From an uncultured Muribaculaceae bacterium (lineage in GTDB: Bacteria; Bacteroidota; Bacteroidia; Bacteroidales; Muribaculaceae), in the NCBI GenBank assembly GCA_910577585.1, contig CAJTNN010000019.1, positions 1 through 52,606 on the forward strand: a stretch of 52,606 bases of DNA. The letters are read 5' to 3'. The notes below the pieces were generated by a model that was not told where the DNA came from, ran no database searches, and was given only the letters and a program-made list of their open reading frames with translations. Below, piece by piece: positions 35,284-43,524 of this stretch (position 1 is its first letter; each line of letters starts with the position of its first letter). The position numbers were made by a program, and so were the translations under genes.

Positions 35284-36039
35284 TTAAAAATTCAGATACT
35301 CCAGCAATTTGCGCGAGAACTCCTCATTCATAGCCCGCGGATAGCGCACCTCGGCAAACACCTGTGCCAGATTCGCCTTGCCATTCTCGGCCACATACTG
35401 CGCATTGGCCGGATAATCATCCTTGGCCTTGAAAAGACGCACTATCTCCTCATCGCTGTCGGCGCGGTAAGTCTCCTCATGCACAAAGGCCTCCATAGGG
35501 AGCCGCTCCGTCTCAACACCCTCACCATCGGGATACCCCACGGCCAGACACGCCACCGGGAAGACCATGCGCGGCAACTTCAGAAGCCGAGCGATTTCGG
35601 GTCCGTTGTAGATGGCTGTGCCGAGATAGCAGGTGCCCAGCCCGTGAAGCTCGGCTATCGTGGTGATCTGCTGCGCAAGAATCATCGCATCGGCAAAGGC
35701 GGAAGTGAACGACAGAAAGTTGTCGTAGGCCGCATCGGCATTGTTGATCTCACACCAACGCGTAAAGCGGGCAAAATCAGCGCATACAGTCAGCAGCACC
35801 GGGGCTCCCGTCGAGGCCGGCTGATTGAAATGAAGAGCGGCAAGTTCGCGCCGGCACTCCTCGCGACGCGTCACCACCACCGAATACAGTTGCATGTTGC
35901 CACACGTGGGCGCCTTGGCCGCCAGCGCCAACACACTGTCGAGCAATTCCTTACTGACTTCGCGGTCAGCAAACTTGCGGATACTGCGGCGCGTCGAGAA
36001 ATAATTCTCAAGTTCCTGATTAAAGATATTCTTTCCCAT
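35284..36039 (-). CDS. Nitroreductase-family FMN oxidoreductase
   Basis: 251 residues with the FMN-phosphate motif STRRSIRKF near the N-terminus, KAPTCGNMQ and GLGTCYLGTAIYN, resembling NfsA/Frp-type enzymes. It probably uses NAD(P)H to reduce nitro compounds, quinones or flavins, but the natural substrate is unknown. Divergent from nrdJ, with a GC-rich hairpin and a palindromic pair of -7 boxes between them. Confidence 0.9.
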   Translation of the reverse strand: MGKNIFNQELENYFSTRRSIRKFADREVSKELLDSVLALAAKAPTCGNMQLYSVVVTRREECRRELAALHFNQPASTGAPVLLTVCADFARFTRWCEINNADAAYDNFLSFTSAFADAMILAQQITTIAELHGLGTCYLGTAIYNGPEIARLLKLPRMVFPVACLAVGYPDGEGVETERLPMEAFVHEETYRADSDEEIVRLFKAKDDYPANAQYVAENGKANLAQVFAEVRYPRAMNEEFSRKLLEYLNF

Positions 36040-36079
36040 TTCGGTAAACTTTCATGTGAAGTCGTTTCTGACAACTACT

Positions 36080-36124
36080 ATCCTTGCCTGCGGCGCGCGC
36101 GCCGCGCATGACAAGGATTTTTTA
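36080..36124. other. GC-rich hairpin in the nitroreductase leader
   Basis: ATCCTTG (36080-36086) pairs with CAAGGAT (36112-36118) and encloses GCGGCGCG/CGCGCCGC (36090-36105). On the plus strand six T (36118-36123) follow, terminator-like, though no plus-strand gene needs it. On the minus strand it would lie in the 5' leader of the nitroreductase mRNA. Confidence 0.5.
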
Positions 36125-36137
36125 ATACTCAATGCTG

Positions 36138-36166
36138 CAAAGTTAGAAAAATTTTCGCTAACTTTG
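36138..36166. promoter_or_regulatory. Palindromic divergent -7 elements
   Basis: CAAAGTTAG (36138-36146) and CTAACTTTG (36158-36166) are a perfect 9-bp inverted repeat. Each contains TAACTTTG, the -7 consensus, facing outward: one toward the nitroreductase, one toward nrdJ. Neither has a perfect TTTG at 19-21 bases upstream. It may be a divergent promoter, or a repressor operator overlapping both. Confidence 0.45.
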
Positions 36167-36327
36167 TGCAGTTGTCCGCCATGAAATCTCACGCCCCGCA
36201 CACTCCCCCCTGCGGCGAGCGTAAAACATATGCCGATGCCATGACGCGACACATTCGTCAAGATCATTCAGATACCCAAGTATAATCATATAACTCAACA
36301 GGTTGATTCATCAACCAAGCTGACTTA

Positions 36328-38877
36328 ATGGCACAACCCCAATATACCTACGACCAAGCCTACCAGGCCTCACTCGAATACTTCAAAGGTGACGCCCTGG
36401 CTGCAAGAGTATGGGCAAGCAAATATGCCCTGAAGGACTCTGACGGTTCTATCTTCGAACTCACCCCCGACGACATGCACCGTCGTCTGGCCTCTGAGCT
36501 GGCTCGTATAGAGAACAAATATCCTAACCCACTTTCGGCCGACGAAATCTTCAACGTCCTTAAGGATTTCCGCTATATCGTGCCCCAGGGAAGCCCTATG
36601 GCCGGCATCGGCAATAATCACCAGGTGGGATCGCTCTCAAATTGTTTCGTAATCGGTCTCGATGGCAAACCGGACTCCTACGGCGGTATCATCAAAATCG
36701 ACGAGGAGCAGGTGCAGCTGATGAAACGCCGCGGTGGCGTGGGCCATGACCTCTCGCACATCCGCCCGAAAGGTAGCCCGGTCAAGAACTCGGCGCTGAC
36801 ATCCACCGGTCTCGTGCCCTTTATGGAGCGCTACAGCAATTCCACTCGCGAGGTGGCTCAGGATGGTCGACGCGGCGCGCTGATGCTCACTGTCAGCATC
36901 AAGCACCCTGACTCCGAACACTTCATCGACGCCAAGATGGAGGAGGGTAAGGTGACCGGCGCCAATGTGTCGGTGCGCATCGACGACGCTTTCATGCAGG
37001 CTGCCACTTCCGGCACACCCTACCACCAGCAGTACCCCATCGACTCAGCCGACCCGAAGGTGGTGAAGGAGATCGATGCCACGGCTCTCTGGAACAAAAT
37101 CGTGCATAATGCCTGGAAAAGCGCCGAACCCGGCGTGCTCTTCTGGGACACAATCACCCGCGAGTCTGTGCCTGACTGCTATGCCGACCTCGGATTCCAG
37201 ACCATATCCACAAACCCCTGCGGCGAGATTCCCCTCTGCCCCTACGACAGCTGCCGACTGGTGGCTATCAACCTCTATAGCTACGTCCGCAATCCGTTTG
37301 CGCCGGATGCCGAATTCGATTTCGACCTCTTCCGGCGCCATATGCGCATCGCCCAGCGCGTGATGGACGACATCATCGACCTGGAGATGGAGAAAATCGA
37401 CCTCATCATAAGCAAGATAGAGGCCGACCCGGAGACTGCCGAGGTGAAGCAGACCGAACTCAACCTCTGGAAGAAAATACGCGCCAAAACCCTGCTCGGC
37501 CGACGCACCGGCTGCGGCACCACCGGCGAGGGCGACATGCTCGCGGCTCTCGGGCTACGCTACGGCACACAGGAGGCTACAGACTTCTCAACCCGCGTGC
37601 ACCGCGAACTGGCTCTGGCCTACTACCGTGCTTCGGTCGAGGCTGCCAAGGAGCGCGGCGCTTTCGAAATCTACGACTGGGAGCGCGAGAAGGATAACCC
37701 CTACATCGCACGCCTGCGCGAAGCCGACCCGGACCTCTATGAGGAGATGAAGCGCCATGGACGCCGCAATATCGCCTGCCTCACAATCGCCCCCACCGGC
37801 ACAACATCGCTCATGACTCAGACATCGTCGGGCATCGAGCCGGTGTTCTCTCCCATCTATAAGCGCCGCCGCAAAGTCAACCCCAACGACGCCAATGTCA
37901 CTATCGATTTTGTCGATGAGGTGGGCGACGCTTTCGAGGAGTATGTGGTGTATCACCATAAGTTCCTGGAGTGGATGCGTGTCAACGGCCATGAACCGAA
38001 AAAGAATATGACCACCCAGGAGATCGAGGAACTCATAGCCCTCTCACCCTATTATAAGGCCACTGCCAACGATATCGACTGGCTCGAGAAGGTGCGCATG
38101 CAGGGTGCGGTGCAGAAGTGGGTCGACCACTCAATCTCGGTGACTATCAATCTCCCCAACGATGTGACTGAGGAACTCGTGGGCCAGCTCTATGTCGAGG
38201 CCTGGAAGGCGGGATGCAAGGGATGCACCGTCTATCGCGACGGATCGCGCAACAATGTGCTCGAGAGCATGACCTCGGCCAAGAAGGCTGCCGAACACCA
38301 TGAGAATAAACTCATCCGCAACCCCGAGCATCTGCTGCGCCGCCCTGTAGAACTGGAGGCGGATGTGGTGAGATTCCAGAATAACAAGGAGAAGTGGATT
38401 GCCTTCATCGGACTGGTCGACGATAAGCCCTACGAGATCTTCACCGGTCTGGCCGATGACGAGGATGGCATTTTCTGCCCCAAATCGGTCAATCATGGCA
38501 AAATCATCAAGACCATCGATGAGAATGGCCGCAAGCGCTACGACTTCCAGTTTATCAACAAACGCGGCTACAAGACCACCATCGAGGGTCTGAGCGAGAA
38601 ATTCAACCCCGAGTTCTGGAACTACGCCAAACTCATCTCGGGTGTGCTGCGCTATGGCATGCCGATAGACCAGGTGCTCAAACTCGTGAGCGGCCTCGAA
38701 CTCGACTCCACAAGCATCAACACCTGGAAGAACGGTGTCGAACGCGCCCTGAAAAAATATATCCCCAACGGCATGCAGGCCGCCGGAGTGAAATGCCCCA
38801 ATTGCGGCGAGGAGGCCCTGGTCTATCAGGAGGGTTGCCTCATCTGCAAGAATTGCGGCACCTCGAGATGCGGCTGA
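36328..38877 (+). CDS. nrdJ: Adenosylcobalamin-dependent (class II) ribonucleotide reductase
   Basis: Reduces ribonucleotides to deoxyribonucleotides with a radical generated from adenosylcobalamin, independent of oxygen. 849 residues: the barrel has SLSNCFV (Cys106 of the redox pair), NPCGEIPL (Cys298, Glu300, thiyl and base) and APTGTTSLMTQTSSGIEPVF. A TSCPD-like domain follows (about 640-790) and the tail is a zinc ribbon (CPNCGEE...CKNCGTSRCG). The start is the ATG at 36328. No B12 riboswitch was seen in its leader. malQ lies 61 bases downstream on the same strand. It needs cobalamin, so the organism must make or import B12. Confidence 0.93.
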   Translation: MAQPQYTYDQAYQASLEYFKGDALAARVWASKYALKDSDGSIFELTPDDMHRRLASELARIENKYPNPLSADEIFNVLKDFRYIVPQGSPMAGIGNNHQVGSLSNCFVIGLDGKPDSYGGIIKIDEEQVQLMKRRGGVGHDLSHIRPKGSPVKNSALTSTGLVPFMERYSNSTREVAQDGRRGALMLTVSIKHPDSEHFIDAKMEEGKVTGANVSVRIDDAFMQAATSGTPYHQQYPIDSADPKVVKEIDATALWNKIVHNAWKSAEPGVLFWDTITRESVPDCYADLGFQTISTNPCGEIPLCPYDSCRLVAINLYSYVRNPFAPDAEFDFDLFRRHMRIAQRVMDDIIDLEMEKIDLIISKIEADPETAEVKQTELNLWKKIRAKTLLGRRTGCGTTGEGDMLAALGLRYGTQEATDFSTRVHRELALAYYRASVEAAKERGAFEIYDWEREKDNPYIARLREADPDLYEEMKRHGRRNIACLTIAPTGTTSLMTQTSSGIEPVFSPIYKRRRKVNPNDANVTIDFVDEVGDAFEEYVVYHHKFLEWMRVNGHEPKKNMTTQEIEELIALSPYYKATANDIDWLEKVRMQGAVQKWVDHSISVTINLPNDVTEELVGQLYVEAWKAGCKGCTVYRDGSRNNVLESMTSAKKAAEHHENKLIRNPEHLLRRPVELEADVVRFQNNKEKWIAFIGLVDDKPYEIFTGLADDEDGIFCPKSVNHGKIIKTIDENGRKRYDFQFINKRGYKTTIEGLSEKFNPEFWNYAKLISGVLRYGMPIDQVLKLVSGLELDSTSINTWKNGVERALKKYIPNGMQAAGVKCPNCGEEALVYQEGCLICKNCGTSRCG

Positions 38878-38938
38878 TTCCGCCGCACCTCGCCACTGCA
38901 ACCCGAAATCTACCGACAACTCATTAAAATTCAATAAC

Positions 38939-41617
38939 ATGAAAATTAAATTTCATATCAATTACCACACATTCTGGGGCGAGGCCGTATACGTCTGCGG
39001 CAGCATCCCTGAATTGGGTAATCTCGATCCCAAGGAGGCTCTCGAGCTCAAGCTCGTGGCTCCCGACGCGTGGGAACTCGACCTCGATCTGCCGGACAAC
39101 ACTCCGGCGTTCGACTATTTCTTCGTCGTCAAGGCTCCCGAGAAGGCATGGCGCTTCGAATGGGGCAAACCGCATAGATTCCTCCCGGCCGAGGGCATCA
39201 AGGTCTACAATATCTTCGATTCCTGGCAGGATATGCCGGCCGATAAGCCCTACTATTCCTCTGCATTCGTCGATGGTATGCTCGCACGCCCCTACCGCGA
39301 TGCTGAACTCGCCGCAACCCCGGGCTCTATCTGCCTGAAAATCTGGGCGCCGATGATTGCTCCCGATGAGGTTCTGGCTGTGGCAGGCGCTCCCGAGGTG
39401 CTCGGCAAGTGGAATCCCCACAAGGCGCTCGTGCTCAACGATGCGCACTATCCGCTCTGGGAATGCAATATCCCGCTCAATGCCATCAATGGCCCGTTTG
39501 AGTATAAGTTTGTGATCCTGGGCAAGGACCACCGCGACGTGCGCGGCTGGGAGGATGCATCTAACCGCATCTTCGGCATCGAGCCCGAGACTCCTACAGA
39601 GCGCATCGTCATCGATGGCCTCCGCTTCGCTAACCCCAACAAGAACTGGAAGGGTGCCGGCACAGCTATCCCCGTATTCTCTATCCGCACCGAGAAGGAC
39701 TTCGGTGTGGGCGATTTCGAGGATATCAAGATGATGGTGGACTGGTGTGAGGAGACGGGCCAGAAGGTGCTGCAGCTCCTGCCGGTCAACGACACCACCA
39801 AATCGGGCACATGGGTTGACTCCTATCCCTATAGCGCAAACTCCACTTTCGCTCTCCATCCGATGTATATGCGTCTGGAGAAGGTTGGTCGCCTGGCCGA
39901 CAAGAAGCGCATGAAGCACTTCGAGGATCTCGGCCGTCACCTCAATGAGCTCACTGAGATCGACTATGAGGCTGTAAATAATGCCAAGAATGAATACCTC
40001 CACGAAATCTACGCCCAGGACTGGGCTGCCACTTCTGAGTCGGCCGACTACAAGAAGTTTGTGGAGGACAACGACTATTGGCTGCGCCCTTATGCCGCAT
40101 GGTGTGCGCTGCGCGATGAATACCACACCCCCGACAATACTCTCTGGGGCGACTATGCCCATTATGATGAGAAGCTCGTGGAGAAGTTCATCAGCGAGCA
40201 CAAGGTGGAGATCAACTATTTCTACTTCGTGCAGTATCACCTCGACCGCCAGCTGCGCGATGTGCGCGACTATGCCCACATGCATGGCGTGGTGCTCAAG
40301 GGTGATATACCTATCGGCGTAGGCCGCCAGAGTGTCGACGCCTGGCAGAGCCCCCACCTCTTCAACATGGATTGCTCGGCCGGTGCACCGCCGGATGATT
40401 TCTCGGTGCTGGGCCAGAACTGGGGTTTCCCCACTTATAACTGGGAGGTGATGGCTGCCGACGGATTCCAGTGGTGGAAGTCGCGCTTCCGCAAGATGGC
40501 CGATTTCTTCGACTCTTACCGCATCGACCATATCCTCGGTTTCTTCCGCATCTGGCAGATTCCGCTCGACGCGCTGCATGGCCTGCTGGGCTACTTCAAC
40601 CCGGCTCTCCCCTTCTCGCCCGATGAGCTGCGCAATAACTACGACTTCTGGATCGACCCCGAGGTACAGGCCAAACCGCTTATCCTCGACTGGATGCTCA
40701 ATGACTTCTTCGGCGAGACCACCGATGAGGCCAAGGAGCTCTATCTCAACTATGTGGGCAATGGCCGCTACCGCCTCAAACCCATCGTCGACACCCAGGT
40801 CAAGGTGCGCGACCACTTCGCTCGCCTCGACCGCAATGACCGCAACGAGCGCATGGAGAATGCCCTCATCGGCCTTATCGATGATGTGCTCTTCATCGAA
40901 GACCCCTATCAGAAGGGTCACTATCACCCGCGCATCTCGGCTCAGTTCACATATCAGTTCCGCAATCTGACCGACTACGAGAAGTGGTGCTTCAATCGCC
41001 TCTACAACGACTTCTTCTATCATCGCCACAACGACTTCTGGTATGGCAAGGCCATGTGGAAGCTTCCCCCGCTGCTCGATGCCACCGGCATGCTTGCCTG
41101 CGGCGAGGACCTCGGCATGATTCCCGACTGCGTGCCCGCTGTGATGAACCAGCTCGAGATTCTCTCGCTCGAAATCCAGCGAATGCCCAAAGACCCGAAG
41201 TCGGAATTCGGCGACACCTGGCATTACCCCTACTTCTCAGTCTGCACATCATCTACCCACGACATGGGTGGCATTCGCGCATGGTGGGAGAGCGACCCGG
41301 CCCAGAGCCAGCGCTTCTTCAACAATGTGCTGCATGAGTTCGGCCAGGCTCCCTACTTCGCCGAGCCCTGGATCTGCGACAAGATTCTCTGGCTGCAGCT
41401 TGCAAGCCCGTCGATGCTCTGCATCATCCCGCTGCAGGATTGGCTCTCGGCCGACGGCGAACTCCGCCGCGAAAATCCGCAGGAGGAGCAGATCAACGTG
41501 CCCGCCAACCCCACCCACTACTGGCGCTACCGCATGCATCTCACTGTCGAGCAACTGCAGAAGGAGCACAACTTCAACGCCGCCCTGCGCGACAAGATCC
41601 GCCAGTCGGGCCGTTGA
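38939..41617 (+). CDS. malQ: 4-alpha-glucanotransferase with two CBM20 modules
   Basis: Transfers maltodextrin segments, in glycogen or maltose metabolism. 892 residues. Two starch-binding CBM20-like domains lead (about 1-110, GSIPELGNLDP, and 125-235, GAPEVLGKWNP). The GH77 domain follows with the catalytic nucleophile in YRIDHILGFF, the acid/base in GEDLGMIP and a third residue in SSTHDM. The double-CBM20-GH77 architecture is like plant DPE2 and is, from memory, common in Bacteroidetes. It likely acts on cytosolic heteroglycan or maltose-derived glucans. The start is the ATG at 38939. A strong terminator follows at 41684-41720. Confidence 0.93.
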   Translation: MKIKFHINYHTFWGEAVYVCGSIPELGNLDPKEALELKLVAPDAWELDLDLPDNTPAFDYFFVVKAPEKAWRFEWGKPHRFLPAEGIKVYNIFDSWQDMPADKPYYSSAFVDGMLARPYRDAELAATPGSICLKIWAPMIAPDEVLAVAGAPEVLGKWNPHKALVLNDAHYPLWECNIPLNAINGPFEYKFVILGKDHRDVRGWEDASNRIFGIEPETPTERIVIDGLRFANPNKNWKGAGTAIPVFSIRTEKDFGVGDFEDIKMMVDWCEETGQKVLQLLPVNDTTKSGTWVDSYPYSANSTFALHPMYMRLEKVGRLADKKRMKHFEDLGRHLNELTEIDYEAVNNAKNEYLHEIYAQDWAATSESADYKKFVEDNDYWLRPYAAWCALRDEYHTPDNTLWGDYAHYDEKLVEKFISEHKVEINYFYFVQYHLDRQLRDVRDYAHMHGVVLKGDIPIGVGRQSVDAWQSPHLFNMDCSAGAPPDDFSVLGQNWGFPTYNWEVMAADGFQWWKSRFRKMADFFDSYRIDHILGFFRIWQIPLDALHGLLGYFNPALPFSPDELRNNYDFWIDPEVQAKPLILDWMLNDFFGETTDEAKELYLNYVGNGRYRLKPIVDTQVKVRDHFARLDRNDRNERMENALIGLIDDVLFIEDPYQKGHYHPRISAQFTYQFRNLTDYEKWCFNRLYNDFFYHRHNDFWYGKAMWKLPPLLDATGMLACGEDLGMIPDCVPAVMNQLEILSLEIQRMPKDPKSEFGDTWHYPYFSVCTSSTHDMGGIRAWWESDPAQSQRFFNNVLHEFGQAPYFAEPWICDKILWLQLASPSMLCIIPLQDWLSADGELRRENPQEEQINVPANPTHYWRYRMHLTVEQLQKEHNFNAALRDKIRQSGR

Positions 41618-41683
41618 TGTCCCCCGCGGCAGCAGGCTCCCCCTAACAGCCGCCATACCCCGAAATCAATCCAACCCATACTC

Positions 41684-41720
41684 AAGACCCCGGCCGCGCT
41701 CTCCGCGCAACCGGGGTCTT
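41684..41720 (+). terminator. Terminator after malQ
   Basis: AAGACCCCGG (41684-41693) pairs with CCGGGGTCTT (41711-41720), a perfect 10-bp stem, followed by ATATTTATCC on the plus strand. Confidence 0.85.
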
Positions 41721-41799
41721 ATATTTATCCTAACTTCGTCACTAAAAATCAACGACTTCATTAAAATCTCCCTCTATGGGATTTCTCCAATAGGTTATA

Positions 41800-41885
41800 T
41801 ATAAAGAACGCCCCTCAAGTATGCTGCCAAAGGCGCGCCTGAGAGGCTTATTATCTTAATAACTTTTGAGTTGTCGTTTTGGTTT
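41800..41885 (-). ncRNA. Candidate small RNA between malQ and cstA
   Basis: A full consensus promoter (41888-41919, minus strand) points into a gene-free gap. About 40 nt downstream lies a hairpin GCCTCTCA/TGAGGGGC (41847-41840 with 41817-41810) with an inner GGCGCGCC, followed by GTTCTTTATATATAA, a plausible intrinsic terminator. The predicted transcript is about 85 nt. No known sRNA family is recognised. A 31-codon frame further down overlaps the malQ terminator and looks accidental. The hairpin might instead serve as a second terminator for malQ. Confidence 0.35.
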
Positions 41886-41887
41886 TA

Positions 41888-41919
41888 CAAAGTTAGGGAT
41901 AATTTTCATTAGCTCCAAA
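41888..41919 (-). promoter_or_regulatory. Orphan promoter
   Basis: Minus-strand TTTG (41919-41916), 20 bases, TAACTTTG (41895-41888). Full consensus, with no gene downstream on this strand before the complement of malQ. Confidence 0.6.
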
Positions 41920-41996
41920 CTTTTACGCAATTATTCCCATATTTTTTCTTTTCAAAGTTTGTTGGGGTTCGGGAGAAGGGTGTGGGTCAAGCGAAC

Positions 41997-43463
41997 TCAG
42001 TCGGTGGCTGGAGCGATGGCGCGCAGTGAGCGGCGAAAGAGGAGGGCCAGGAGGAGCGATGTGAGCAAGCCGGCGCCAAGCGAGGCCTCATAGGGGAGGC
42101 CGAACCCTTCGGGGCGCGGGGCGAAAAGGATGTAGCTCACGCACACGACTGTCATGAACATGGCCGGAATCAGCGTCAACCACCACGCACTGAATAGACC
42201 TCCGACCTTCACGCGGCAGTCGCGCGAGAGCCATACGGTGATTGCCCACAGTGTGAAGACCGACAACATCTGGTTGCACCACGCAAAGTAGCGCCACAAC
42301 ACATTGAAGTCTATCATCATTATCACAAACGACACTGCGAAGATAGGCACCGACACCCCCAGCCGCTTCCACAGCTTCGACTGGTCGAAGCCCATGAAGT
42401 CGGCCGCTATCAGTCGGGCACTGCGCAGTGCGGTGTCGCCCGATGTGATCGGAGCCGCCACCACGCCGAGCATGGCGAGCACCCCGCCGGCCACACCGAG
42501 CCATTCAATCGATATGCTGTGCACAAGTCCGGCGGCGCCACCCCGGGCCGGATCGGCCATGAAGGCTGCAAGCTCGTCGTAGCCTCCGGTGAAGGATATC
42601 GCCGCCGCGGCCCATATCAGAGCCACTATCCCCTCACACACCATCGCGCCGTAGAATATCGGCCGGGCCAGCTTCTCATTGGTCATGCAGCGCGCCATCA
42701 TCGGCGATTGAGTGGCATGAAATCCAGAGATGGCCCCACATGCTATCGACACAAACATCATCGGGAATATCGGTGTGGCATCGGCTCCGGGATGACGGTT
42801 ATAGAGTCCGGCACTCATCTCATGCGGTATCTCGACACCTCCGAATATCAGCATATACATTATCCCCAGCGCCATGAAGAGCAATGCGGCACCGAAGAGG
42901 GGATAGAGATTGCCGATAAGCTTGTCGATGGGCAGAATCGTGGCAAGCATGTAGTAAAGGAATATAATGCCTATCCAGAAGGTCACTCCGAGTGCATCGG
43001 GGGTCATGGAGGCTATGAGCGTGGCGGGAGTCATTACGAATACAGCCCCGACGAGTATCATCAGCAGCAACGAGAATCCTCGCATCACCTGCTTGACCGA
43101 CATCCCCAACTGTTCACCCACAATTTCAGGCAATGAGGCGCCATCGCGGCGGATCGATATCACCCCCGACATGAAATCATGCACCGCACCGCCGAAGATA
43201 GTGCCGAGCACAATCCAGAGGAATGCGGCCGGACCGAACATTATGCCCATTATGGCTCCGAAAATCGGTCCGAGTCCGGCGATGTTGAGAAACTGGATGA
43301 GAAAGACCTTCCATGCCGGCAGCGGCATGAAGTCCACATTGTCCCGGTGTGTGAGGGCCGGCATCTTGCGGTGTGGGTCGAGTCCGACTATGCGCTCCAT
43401 AAGGAGGCCGTAGATGAAATAGCCTCCTATCAGGACGGCTAAAGAGATCAGAAATGCAGTCAT
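41997..43463 (-). CDS. CstA-family carbon starvation protein
   Basis: 488 residues with about 12-14 hydrophobic helices and the CstA hallmarks NIAGLGPIFGAIMG, VHDFMSGVISIRRDG and FHATQSPMMARC. E. coli members are pyruvate/peptide transporters induced by starvation; the substrate here is not known. Start ATG at 43463. It is 61 bases downstream of mutL on the same strand and could be the last gene of that operon. A short GGAGTTTGGAGTG repeat lies in the gap. Confidence 0.88.
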   Translation of the reverse strand: MTAFLISLAVLIGGYFIYGLLMERIVGLDPHRKMPALTHRDNVDFMPLPAWKVFLIQFLNIAGLGPIFGAIMGIMFGPAAFLWIVLGTIFGGAVHDFMSGVISIRRDGASLPEIVGEQLGMSVKQVMRGFSLLLMILVGAVFVMTPATLIASMTPDALGVTFWIGIIFLYYMLATILPIDKLIGNLYPLFGAALLFMALGIMYMLIFGGVEIPHEMSAGLYNRHPGADATPIFPMMFVSIACGAISGFHATQSPMMARCMTNEKLARPIFYGAMVCEGIVALIWAAAAISFTGGYDELAAFMADPARGGAAGLVHSISIEWLGVAGGVLAMLGVVAAPITSGDTALRSARLIAADFMGFDQSKLWKRLGVSVPIFAVSFVIMMIDFNVLWRYFAWCNQMLSVFTLWAITVWLSRDCRVKVGGLFSAWWLTLIPAMFMTVVCVSYILFAPRPEGFGLPYEASLGAGLLTSLLLALLFRRSLRAIAPATD

Positions 43464-43524
43464 GGTATCAGATGTTAGAGGTTGGTGGAGTTTGGAGTGA
43501 GGAGTTTGGAGTGGGGAGTTATTG

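Noticed and set aside
36168..36327. Cobalamin riboswitch upstream of nrdJ
   Set aside because: No B12-box-like core or large multi-stem region is apparent in the available leader.
38924..41224. A 766-codon open frame on the minus strand opposite malQ
   Set aside because: It is the antisense shadow of a GC-rich conserved GH77 gene; the plus strand has a complete CBM20-GH77 protein with catalytic motifs.
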